A stretch of DNA of 64,000 bases from Buchnera aphidicola (Aphis nerii) (GTDB taxonomy: Bacteria; Pseudomonadota; Gammaproteobacteria; Enterobacterales; Enterobacteriaceae), in the NCBI RefSeq assembly GCF_005083105.1, contig NZ_CP034885.1:536449-600448 (forward strand). Direction: 5' to 3'. Made by a program: the position numbers and the translations under genes. Under the pieces are notes generated by a model. It saw only the letters and a program-made list of their open reading frames with translations, ran no database searches and was not told where the DNA came from. Of the stretch, positions 43,703 to 51,133 are shown one piece after another (positions within the stretch are counted from its first letter, which is position 1; every line of letters starts with the position of its first letter).

Positions 43703-44743
43703 ATGACATTTTATGTTTTTTCGCAACTAATTCTTAATTGGTATCATTTTAATGGAAGAAAGAATCTTCCTTGGCAAAAAGATAAAACATTATATAAAGT
43801 TTGGATATCGGAAATAATGTTACAACAAACTCAAGTAAAAACCGTTATTCCATATTTTAAAAAATTTATATTAAAATTCCCAAATTTAAAATTTTTAACA
43901 AATAGTACATTAAATGATATTTTATATTTATGGAGTGGTCTTGGATATTATAAAAGAGCTAAAAATATTTATAAAACATCTAAAATTATACAAGAAAAAT
44001 TCAATGGAAAATTTCCTAGAAATATTTCAGACGTACTGAAATTACCTGGTATAGGAAAATCTACTGCAGGTGCTATTTTATCTTTTACATTAAATTATTC
44101 TTTTTCTGTTTTGGATGGAAATGTAAAAAGAATTTTAATACGGTACTATGGAATTTTAGGATGTTCAAAAAATATTAAAACTGAAAAAAAACTATGGAAT
44201 ATAATAAAAAATATAACTCCTATCCATAATACTGGTAATTTTAATCAAGGAATCATTGATTTAGGTGCATTAATTTGTACTAATTGCAATCCTAAATGTG
44301 AAATTTGTCCATTAAAAAAAAACTGTGTCGCTTATAAAGAAAAAGCATGGAATAGATATTTTTTAGAAAAAAATAAAACAATAAAATTAAAAAAAATATA
44401 TTGGTTTATTATACTACGTTTTAAATATAAAATTTGGATGGAACAAAACAATACAAAAAATATTTGGAATAATTTATTTTGTTTTCCAAGTTTCGAAAAA
44501 AGAAAATATGCAATAGAATGGCTTAAAAAAAATAAAATAAATTTTAAAAAAAATAAAACAATTAACTCTTTTAATCATGAATTTACGCATCTTAAGATAC
44601 AAGCTAAACCTATTATAATAGAACTATTGTTTCAACAAAAAATTATTAATATTCAAAAAACAGGAATTTGGTATAATCTTAAAAAACCTCAAAAAATAGG
44701 ATTACCCAAATTAGTAGAAAAAATTATAACATTACTAATATAA
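43703..44743 (+). CDS. mutY: Adenine DNA glycosylase
   Basis: The 346-residue enzyme (E. coli 350) excises adenine opposite 8-oxoG. Catalytic Glu37 and Asp138, the helix-hairpin-helix [12 protein letters not shown] (114-125), and the cluster cysteines 192, 199, 202 and 208 are at exactly the E. coli positions. A C-terminal NUDIX-like domain (about 230-346) is present but diverged. It is followed by yggX (11 bp) and murI. Confidence 0.97.
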   Translation: MTFYVFSQLILNWYHFNGRKNLPWQKDKTLYKVWISEIMLQQTQVKTVIPYFKKFILKFPNLKFLTNSTLNDILYLWSGLGYYKRAKNIYKTSKIIQEKFNGKFPRNISDVLKLPGIGKSTAGAILSFTLNYSFSVLDGNVKRILIRYYGILGCSKNIKTEKKLWNIIKNITPIHNTGNFNQGIIDLGALICTNCNPKCEICPLKKNCVAYKEKAWNRYFLEKNKTIKLKKIYWFIILRFKYKIWMEQNNTKNIWNNLFCFPSFEKRKYAIEWLKKNKINFKKNKTINSFNHEFTHLKIQAKPIIIELLFQQKIINIQKTGIWYNLKKPQKIGLPKLVEKIITLLI

Positions 44744-44754
44744 AATTTAAATTA

Positions 44755-45021
44755 ATGAAAAAAACAAAATCAATACATCGTAAAATTTTTTGTGTATTTT
44801 TACAAAAAGAATCTGAAGGTAATGAATTCCAACCATATCCAGGAACATTGGGAAAAAAAATATATAATGAAATATCAAAAAAAGCCTGGAAAAAATGGAC
44901 AATACAACAAACAAAATTAATTAATGAGAACAAATTAAATATGAGAGAAGAAACAGATCGAAAAAAACTAGAAACATATATGAAATTATTTTTATTTAAT
45001 AATAAAAAACATATTTTATAA
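44755..45021 (+). CDS. yggX: YggX Fe(II)-trafficking / oxidative protection protein
   Basis: An 88-residue protein (E. coli 91). [30 protein letters not shown] is typical of YggX, with the conserved cysteine at residue 13 (Cys7 in E. coli). It protects Fe-S clusters in oxidative stress and is directly downstream of mutY, as in E. coli. The N-terminus has six extra residues, and the C-terminus is shortened after FLFNN. Confidence 0.94.
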   Translation: MKKTKSIHRKIFCVFLQKESEGNEFQPYPGTLGKKIYNEISKKAWKKWTIQQTKLINENKLNMREETDRKKLETYMKLFLFNNKKHIL

Positions 45022-45055
45022 AAAATTTATATTAAACTAAATTTCTTTTAAAAAA

Positions 45056-45838
45056 GTGCTTATATTTGATTCTGGTATAGGAGGGATTTCTATATTAGAA
45101 AACATTAAAAAAAATATTCCTAATATTAACTATATATATTTATTAGATAATGAAGCTTTTCCTTATGGAGAGAAAAGAGAATCTTTTATTATAGAAAGAA
45201 GCATAAAAATAATTAACACAATTAAAAAGCTATATCCCATTACAATGGTAATTGTTGCATGTAATACTGCAAGTACTATATCTTTAGATATATTAAAAAA
45301 ATATTTCGATATACCTATTATTGGAGTTTTACCTTTATTAGATGAAACCATGAGAATTACGAAAAATAGCAAAATTGGTTTTATAGCAACTAAAGCTACA
45401 GTAAATAGTTCATATGTTCAAAAAAGAATATCTAAAAATATCCATAATAAAAATATTAAAATTATAGCTACAAATAAACTAGCAAAAATAGCTGAAAAAA
45501 AAATCAGAAAACAGTTTATTTCTTATATAAAATTAAGAAAAATTTTTAATAGATGGCTACTTCTTTCAGTACAACCAGATACAATATATTTGGGTTGTAC
45601 TCATTTTTCATTTTTAAAAAAAGAAATTCAAAATATTTTTCATAAACCAATTATTTTTTTAGATTCTCACAAAATAGTTGTCAAAAAAATTAAAAAATAT
45701 TTTTTAAATAAAAAAAACAATCAAAACATTAAAAAAAATATATTTTTGTATTCAAAATATGATAAAAATATTAACAAATTATTATGTATTTTAAAAAAAT
45801 ATGAATTTAACTCTATAAAAAAAGTTAATTTAAGTTAA
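45056..45838 (+). CDS. murI: Glutamate racemase
   Basis: The 260-residue protein begins at a GTG and starts directly at LIFDSGIGG, so it lacks the roughly 25-residue N-terminal extension of the E. coli enzyme (285). The cofactor-free two-cysteine mechanism is kept: Cys69 in VACNTAS and Cys181 in LGCTHF, plus Asp5-Ser6. It makes D-glutamate for peptidoglycan. The tail is Lys/Asn-rich. It converges on sbcB with a 14-bp overlap of coding ends. Confidence 0.93.
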   Translation: MLIFDSGIGGISILENIKKNIPNINYIYLLDNEAFPYGEKRESFIIERSIKIINTIKKLYPITMVIVACNTASTISLDILKKYFDIPIIGVLPLLDETMRITKNSKIGFIATKATVNSSYVQKRISKNIHNKNIKIIATNKLAKIAEKKIRKQFISYIKLRKIFNRWLLLSVQPDTIYLGCTHFSFLKKEIQNIFHKPIIFLDSHKIVVKKIKKYFLNKKNNQNIKKNIFLYSKYDKNINKLLCILKKYEFNSIKKVNLS

Positions 45839-47285
45839 TCTTTTCATAAAATAAATTTTTATATTTTTGAAAAACATATTCTAATAATTTTTTCAATAAA
45901 TTTGTTTTTTCTGTATCAAAAGAAAATTCTTCTAAAAGATGATTAATTTTTATTATATATTTTTCTAATGCAGATCGAGTAAATACTTTAAAACAATGAT
46001 TTATCCATATTTTCTTTTCATTAGAATCTAATATAAAAAAAAAATTTCTAGCTTTATAACGAAAAAAAAGTTCTTTTAAACGTGTATCTGAAAAATTTAA
46101 TTTAATATTTTTTAAATTAATTGGTTTAGTCTGATTAATTTTTTTGATTAATTGTCGATCATATAAATTAAAAAAACCATTATAAATTTGCAAATCTACA
46201 TTTGATAAATTTTGGAATTCATTTTTCTGATAAATAATTTTTCTTATAATATTTGCTATAAAGTAATTTAATTTAATTAAATTAATTTTTTTATCAATAT
46301 AAAAATCTTTTAATTTTAATCGTTCAATATCTTCTGTACTAATCAATTGTATAGGTAATAATATAGGACAACGATTTAAATATATCAATAACACACCTAA
46401 ATTGAATAAATCTTTAATAGTGATATCTTGATAGTCTTTTTTTTCTAAAAAACCAATTAGAGATTTTACATCTTTAAATAAATCTATTGCAATTAATACA
46501 TTATTATTATTTTCATCCCAACATAAAGGTAATACAAAACTCATATTATTACGTATAGAACCAAAACAACTAGAAATATATAGAATAGGTTGAAATTTTT
46601 CTATGTGAACCAATTTATATAATGCATTTTTTTTACGATATTTTAAAAAAAAATTAAATAATTTTGGTTGTTTTTCTTTAATTAATTTTGCTAATTTAAT
46701 AGTAGCATAAACATCGCTAATTGCATTATGTGCACTATTATGTAATATATGATTTTCTCGAGTCAAATCAGATAATTTAAAAATAGGCAAACCAATATTA
46801 TTTTTAGGCCATTGTATGCCATCAGGTCTTAAAAGATAACATATTCTCATAATATTTAATAAATCCCAACGTGAATTTTTATTTTTCCAACTCCATTCAT
46901 ATGGATCTAAAAAATTTCGATAAAATATATTTCTTGTAATCTCATCATCAAAAGCAATGTTATTGTAACCTACTATACAAGTATTAGGTTTAATTAAAAT
47001 ATTATATATTTTATTTGCAAAATGATATTCATTCATACCCTGTTTTAGGGTAAATTGAGGGGTAATTTTAGTTATTAAAATAGAATATGGTTCTGGAAAA
47101 TAATCATCTGATGGAAAACAATAAAAACATTTAGGATCTTCAATAATATTTAAATCCTTATCTGTTCTAATAGATGCAAATTGTGCAGGCTTATCTAATG
47201 ATGTATGTGTTCCAAAAGTTTCATAGTCATAAAATAAAAAAGTAAATTGATTTTTTGGAAAATACAATATGTGTTTTTTTTTCAC
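45825..47285 (-). CDS. sbcB: Exodeoxyribonuclease I
   Basis: A 486-residue DnaQ-type 3'-5' ssDNA exonuclease (E. coli 475). Asp20 and Glu22 in FLFYDYETFGTH open the ExoI motif, NIAFDDEITRNIFYR is near residue 109 and NAISDVYATIKLAKLI near 185. The C-terminal SH3-like and helical parts are diverged. It acts in recombination and mismatch repair, alongside SSB and MutL in this window. Confidence 0.94.
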   Translation of the reverse strand: MKKKHILYFPKNQFTFLFYDYETFGTHTSLDKPAQFASIRTDKDLNIIEDPKCFYCFPSDDYFPEPYSILITKITPQFTLKQGMNEYHFANKIYNILIKPNTCIVGYNNIAFDDEITRNIFYRNFLDPYEWSWKNKNSRWDLLNIMRICYLLRPDGIQWPKNNIGLPIFKLSDLTRENHILHNSAHNAISDVYATIKLAKLIKEKQPKLFNFFLKYRKKNALYKLVHIEKFQPILYISSCFGSIRNNMSFVLPLCWDENNNNVLIAIDLFKDVKSLIGFLEKKDYQDITIKDLFNLGVLLIYLNRCPILLPIQLISTEDIERLKLKDFYIDKKINLIKLNYFIANIIRKIIYQKNEFQNLSNVDLQIYNGFFNLYDRQLIKKINQTKPINLKNIKLNFSDTRLKELFFRYKARNFFFILDSNEKKIWINHCFKVFTRSALEKYIIKINHLLEEFSFDTEKTNLLKKLLEYVFQKYKNLFYEKINLN

Positions 47286-47493
47286 TATATAATCTTAATA
47301 ATTTAAAAAATAGAATTTACATACCATATAAAATTTTTTTAAATATGAAAAATATTAAAATAAATTCATTTGAAGAGTTTTAGACTCTATATCAGAGGAA
47401 TAAAAGTGGAATATTTAAATAAAATATAATAAATATAAAAATTTTTATAAAACTATAAAATAAATTTTAACAGTTTAATTATATTAATTTTTT

Positions 47494-47566
47494 CTCCCCT
47501 GACTGGACTCGAACCAGTGACATACGGATTAACAGTCCGCCGTTCTACCAACTGAACTACAGAGGA
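47494..47566 (-). tRNA. tRNA-Asn (anticodon GTT)
   Basis: Read leftwards, the 73-base sequence begins TCCTCTGTAGTTCAG and has anticodon loop CTGTTAA, T arm CTGGTTCGAGTCCAG and discriminator G. It is almost identical to E. coli tRNA-Asn. The acceptor has one T-G pair (TCCTCTG/CAGGGGA). CCA is not encoded; AAA follows. Confidence 0.96.
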
Positions 47567-47575
47567 ATATAGATA

Positions 47576-47604
47576 TATATATCAAAAATTTATATATCTG
47601 TCAA
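47576..47604 (-). promoter_or_regulatory. Promoter of tRNA-Asn
   Basis: Perfect leftward TTGACA (47604-47599), 17-bp spacer and TATATA (47581-47576). The expected start is near 47569, only about three bases before the mature tRNA 5' end, so the transcript would be almost leaderless. Confidence 0.7.
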
Positions 47605-47627
47605 ACATATAAATAAAAAATTATAAT
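47598..47627 (+). promoter_or_regulatory. Putative promoter of tRNA-Ile2
   Basis: A perfect TATAAT (47622-47627) is preceded by CTGTCA (47598-47603) at 18 bp. The -35 box overlaps, on the opposite strand, the TTGACA of the tRNA-Asn promoter. The start would be near 47634, about 70 bp before the tRNA. Confidence 0.45.
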
Positions 47628-47702
47628 TAAGTATAAAAATTTTAAAAGAACTATAGATTATTATAGAAAATTCATTTATAGTAAAAGATATAAAAATATA
47701 TA

Positions 47703-47775
47703 GGCCCTTTAGCTCAGTGGTCAGAGCAGGCGACTCATAATCGCTTGGTCGCTGGTTCAAATCCAGCAAGGGCCA
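47703..47775 (+). tRNA. tRNA-Ile2 (anticodon CAT, C34 expected to become lysidine)
   Basis: The 73-base sequence GGCCCTTTAGCTCAGTGG... has anticodon loop CTCATAA. The anticodon arm GGCGACTCATAATCGCT and T arm GCTGG-TTCAAAT-CCAGC match E. coli ileX (tRNA-Ile2) nearly base for base, and do not match elongator or initiator tRNA-Met. C34 should therefore be changed to lysidine by TilS so that the tRNA reads AUA, a common codon in this AT-rich genome. No CCA is encoded. Confidence 0.92.
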
Positions 47776-47847
47776 GTAAAAATTACAAATTTAAAATATT
47801 TTAAAAATATTAGTTAAATTTTTCACCATTAATTAGGATTTAATTTG

Positions 47848-48492
47848 ATGGAATGGAAAAAAGAATTTATCGATTTTCTTTTTAAAAAAAAAGTCTTAAA
47901 ATTTGGAAAGTTTATACTAAAATCTGGACGTATAAGTCCTTATTTTTTTAATTCAGGATTATTATCTACAGGTAAAGATACTGTTAAAATTGGAATGTTT
48001 TATGCAAGAGCAATCATGGATTTAAACATTAAGTTTGATATGTTATTTGGACCTGCCTATAAAGGTATACCTATTGTAGTTTCAACTTCAATTGCTTTAA
48101 AAAATCAATATAATTTAGATATTCCATATTCTTTTAACAGAAAAGAAGAAAAAAAATATGGAGAAGGTGGGCAGTTAATAGGCGGTGATATAAAAAATAA
48201 AAAAATTATTATTTTAGATGATGTTATAACATCAGGAATATCGATCAATCACTCAGTGAAAATAATTGAAAAAGAAAACTCTAAAATATCTTCAATTTTT
48301 GTTTTACTAGATAGAAAAGAAAAAAAAGAAACAAACTTATACAAAATTAATCATTCAAACAACCAGAAAAATTACAAAATAAACTCTATTATTACAATTA
48401 ACGACTTATTTTTTTATCTTTCAAAAAAAGAAAAATTAAGAAAATATGCTAATAAATTAGTAGAATATCATAAAAAATATGGCAGCTTTTAA
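47848..48492 (+). CDS. pyrE: Orotate phosphoribosyltransferase
   Basis: From the ATG at 47848 (AGGA at 47835) it has 214 residues (E. coli 213). A TTG directly before it is the less likely start. KSGRISPYFFN near residue 28, FGPAYKGIPI near 69 and the PRPP loop ILDDVITSGISI near 125 are conserved. It makes OMP in pyrimidine synthesis. dut converges on it with an 8-bp gap; slmA, which separates them in E. coli, has gone. Confidence 0.96.
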   Translation: MEWKKEFIDFLFKKKVLKFGKFILKSGRISPYFFNSGLLSTGKDTVKIGMFYARAIMDLNIKFDMLFGPAYKGIPIVVSTSIALKNQYNLDIPYSFNRKEEKKYGEGGQLIGGDIKNKKIIILDDVITSGISINHSVKIIEKENSKISSIFVLLDRKEKKETNLYKINHSNNQKNYKINSIITINDLFFYLSKKEKLRKYANKLVEYHKKYGSF

Positions 48493-48500
48493 AAAATCAT

Positions 48501-48962
48501 TTATACTCCAGAATGACCAAATCCATTTTCAGAACGAACGCTTTTTTTAAAATTTTTAACTATAGAAAACTCTGGTCGAATAATCGGAACAAATACTATT
48601 TGAGCAATTCTATCATAAGGATTAATAAAAAAATCCTGTGTACTTCTATTCCAAACAGATACCATTAACTCACCTTGATAATCTGAATCAATCAAACCTA
48701 CTAAATTACCTAAAACAATTCCATGATTGTGGCCTAATCCAGAACGCGGTAAAATTAGAGCAGTAATATAAGGGTTTTCAATATATATTGAAATCCCAGT
48801 AGGAATTAAAATAACATTTTTAGCAGATAAAGTTATTTTTTTATCTATACATGCTTTAAGATCTAATCCAGAAGAACCAGGAGTAGCATATTCAGGCAAA
48901 AAAATATTATTTTGTTTAATATGAGAATTTAAAATCTTAATTTTAATTATATTTTTATTCAT
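48501..48962 (-). CDS. dut: dUTP diphosphatase
   Basis: The 153-residue trimeric enzyme (E. coli 151) carries all five dUTPase motifs: [44 protein letters not shown] and the glycine-rich [10 protein letters not shown] tail. It prevents uracil incorporation and supplies dUMP. It precedes no gene closely on its own strand; cysQ is 37 bp upstream. Confidence 0.97.
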   Translation of the reverse strand: MNKNIIKIKILNSHIKQNNIFLPEYATPGSSGLDLKACIDKKITLSAKNVILIPTGISIYIENPYITALILPRSGLGHNHGIVLGNLVGLIDSDYQGELMVSVWNRSTQDFFINPYDRIAQIVFVPIIRPEFSIVKNFKKSVRSENGFGHSGV

Positions 48963-48999
48963 AATTATTAGTACTTTATTATTAAACTGTATTTTAAAA

Positions 49000-49749
49000 T
49001 TACGATAAAACCAAAAAATCTGGATTTATTAAAGATACTTTAGAAGATAAAAAATAATTTAAATTTTTCCTTTCACTATATGTGATAACTTTTCCTCCCG
49101 CCCCTGTTACAATTGCATGTCCTGCTGCAGTGTCCCAAATATGTGTTTTTCCAAATCTAGGATAAATTTGTGCTTTTCCTTCTGCTACATAACAAAACTT
49201 TAAAGACGAACCTAATTTTTTTATTGTATATTTTTTTTTATTTTTTAAAAAATCATGTAATTTTTTATTAGGATGTGAACGACTAATAATATATTTCGGT
49301 ATATTAGTTTGATTTACAAAAATTTGCTTTTTTTCACCTATTTTATTAATTTTCCAAGATTTTTTTTCAAAAGCATAATATAAAACATTAAAATAGGGAG
49401 CATAAACTACACCTATAATAGGAATACCGTGTTCAATTAAACTAATGTTAACTGTAAATTCTCCGTTTTTTTTTAAAAATTCTTTAGTTCCATCTAATGG
49501 ATCAACTAACCAATATATATCCCAATTTTGATTATATTTGATATTATTAGAATCTTCTTCAGATAATATTGGAATATTAGGATAAATATTAGATAATCTA
49601 TCTTTGATAATTTTGTTAGCAATATGATCTGCATGAGTTACAGGACTATTATCATTTTTGTAAGAGATATTGATTATTTTATTAGATATATAAACTTGTA
49701 TAATAGCATTACCAGCATCTTTAGCTATTTTGCAGATTTCTTTAAACAT
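49000..49749 (-). CDS. cysQ: 3'(2'),5'-bisphosphate nucleotidase CysQ
   Basis: A 249-residue inositol-monophosphatase-fold enzyme (E. coli 246) that hydrolyses PAP, a by-product of sulfate reduction. Metal-site motifs are present: LSEEDS near residue 60, [12 protein letters not shown] near 80 and [11 protein letters not shown] near 204. It lies 21 bp after rplI. E. coli cysQ is a few genes from rpsF-rplI in a different orientation. Confidence 0.93.
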   Translation of the reverse strand: MFKEICKIAKDAGNAIIQVYISNKIINISYKNDNSPVTHADHIANKIIKDRLSNIYPNIPILSEEDSNNIKYNQNWDIYWLVDPLDGTKEFLKKNGEFTVNISLIEHGIPIIGVVYAPYFNVLYYAFEKKSWKINKIGEKKQIFVNQTNIPKYIISRSHPNKKLHDFLKNKKKYTIKKLGSSLKFCYVAEGKAQIYPRFGKTHIWDTAAGHAIVTGAGGKVITYSERKNLNYFLSSKVSLINPDFLVLS

Positions 49750-49770
49750 TTAACACCATTATAAAATAAA

Positions 49771-50223
49771 TCATTTTTTAGGAATGATATTAACTATAAA
49801 ATATTCACAAACTTCATTATGAGGTTGGAAGATTACTTGATGCTCACCGATGTGACGTAATACACCATTAGGTAATTTTATTTCTTTTTTATTAATTTTA
49901 ATACCTATCTGAGACATTTCTTTAATAATATCTCTGATACCTACAGAACCAAATATTTTATTTTCTTTCCCAACTTTTGAAGGGATTACTATAGATTTAA
50001 TTTTTTGTACTTTTTCTGCACGAGATCTTGCAATAAGTAATTTACTAATATTTTCTTCTTTTAATTTAACTTGTTGAGCTTGAAAAGATTCAATATTTTT
50101 TTTGTTAGCTAAAACAGCTTTACCTTGAGGTATTAAATAATTTCTAGCATAACCTGATTTAACTTTTACAATTTTACCAGAATCACCTAAGTTATTAACT
50201 TTAAACAAAAGAATTACTTCCAT
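49771..50223 (-). CDS. rplI: 50S ribosomal protein L9
   Basis: The 150-residue dumbbell protein (E. coli 149) has an N-terminal rRNA-binding domain (MEVILLFKVNNLGDSGKIVKVKSGYARNYLIP), a long helix and a C-terminal domain. L9 stabilises frame maintenance. It follows rpsR by 56 bp in the rpsF-rpsR-rplI operon. Confidence 0.96.
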   Translation of the reverse strand: MEVILLFKVNNLGDSGKIVKVKSGYARNYLIPQGKAVLANKKNIESFQAQQVKLKEENISKLLIARSRAEKVQKIKSIVIPSKVGKENKIFGSVGIRDIIKEMSQIGIKINKKEIKLPNGVLRHIGEHQVIFQPHNEVCEYFIVNIIPKK

Positions 50224-50279
50224 TATTTATTATTCTCTTCTTAATTTTAAAATATAATGAATTATAGTGGTTTTTATTA

Positions 50280-50507
50280 TCAACAATGTTGATCAGTATA
50301 TGGAAGTAAAGCGAGATATCTTGCTTTTTTAATAGCTTTTGATAATTGTCGTTGATATTTAGCTCGAGTTCCAGTAATTCGACTAGGAACAATTTTTCCA
50401 TTTTCTGTAATATAATTTTTTAACATAACAATATCTTTATAATCTATCTCTTGAATACCTTCTGCTGTAAAACGACAAAATTTTCGACGACGGAAATAAC
50501 GTGCCAT
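50280..50507 (-). CDS. rpsR: 30S ribosomal protein S18
   Basis: At 75 residues it equals E. coli S18; [17 protein letters not shown] and [28 protein letters not shown] are diagnostic. The last residue is Cys (TDQHC), where E. coli ends HQ. S18 pairs with S6 on the platform. priB, which lies before rpsR in E. coli, is absent: only 99 bp separate it from rpsF. Confidence 0.97.
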   Translation of the reverse strand: MARYFRRRKFCRFTAEGIQEIDYKDIVMLKNYITENGKIVPSRITGTRAKYQRQLSKAIKKARYLALLPYTDQHC

Positions 50508-50606
50508 ATAAAGTATCCTTTAAAATAACAAAATCATCATTAATTTTGTATATACTTAAAAATTGTATAGAAATATTTTAGATATAAATAAATCATTCAT
50601 CTATAA

Positions 50607-50948
50607 TTATTTTTTTTCTTTTTTTTCTTCTTTTAACTTAATCATAGGAGATGGTTCAATAACTGCTTTTTTAACTAATATAATCATATTTCTAATAATT
50701 GCAATATTAAAACGAAAATCAGTCTCTAATAAATTAATTACTTTAGGTTCAACTTCAATGTTAATTAATACATAATGTGCTTTATGTAACTTATTAATAG
50801 AATATGATAATTGTCTTCTACCCCAATCTTCTAAACGATGTATAATTCCTAAATTATCAAGAATTATTTTTTTGTATTTTTCAATAATATTGCTAATTTT
50901 ATCGCTATAATCCGGATGAACCATAAAAATTATTTCATAATGACGCAT
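50607..50948 (-). CDS. rpsF: 30S ribosomal protein S6
   Basis: At 113 residues it is shorter than E. coli (131-135): the glutamate-rich C-terminal tail that RimK extends is replaced by a short KEEKKEKK end. [15 protein letters not shown] and the [21 protein letters not shown] core are clear. It begins the rpsF-rpsR-rplI-cysQ run, 185 bp after rnr; rlmB (between rnr and rpsF in E. coli) is missing. Confidence 0.95.
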   Translation of the reverse strand: MRHYEIIFMVHPDYSDKISNIIEKYKKIILDNLGIIHRLEDWGRRQLSYSINKLHKAHYVLINIEVEPKVINLLETDFRFNIAIIRNMIILVKKAVIEPSPMIKLKEEKKEKK

Positions 50949-51133
50949 AAAATGCTCCTTTTGGATTTTTTAGTTTCCCGGATTTTAAAAAAATGCTATC
51001 TAAGAAACAAGGAACTATTACATAAAATTATATCTATCTTAAATATATGGTATTTTAATTTAATAAAAAAATCAATTAAATTTAATTTTATAAGAAATAT
51101 AAAAAAACTAAAATTTTCAAAAGTTTAAATTAA

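Noticed and set aside
50916..51128. Plus-strand 70-codon frame between rpsF and rnr.
   Set aside because: Lies largely in the rlmB deletion scar, is Lys/Ile-rich as any random AT frame would be, and has no ribosome site or homologue I recognise.
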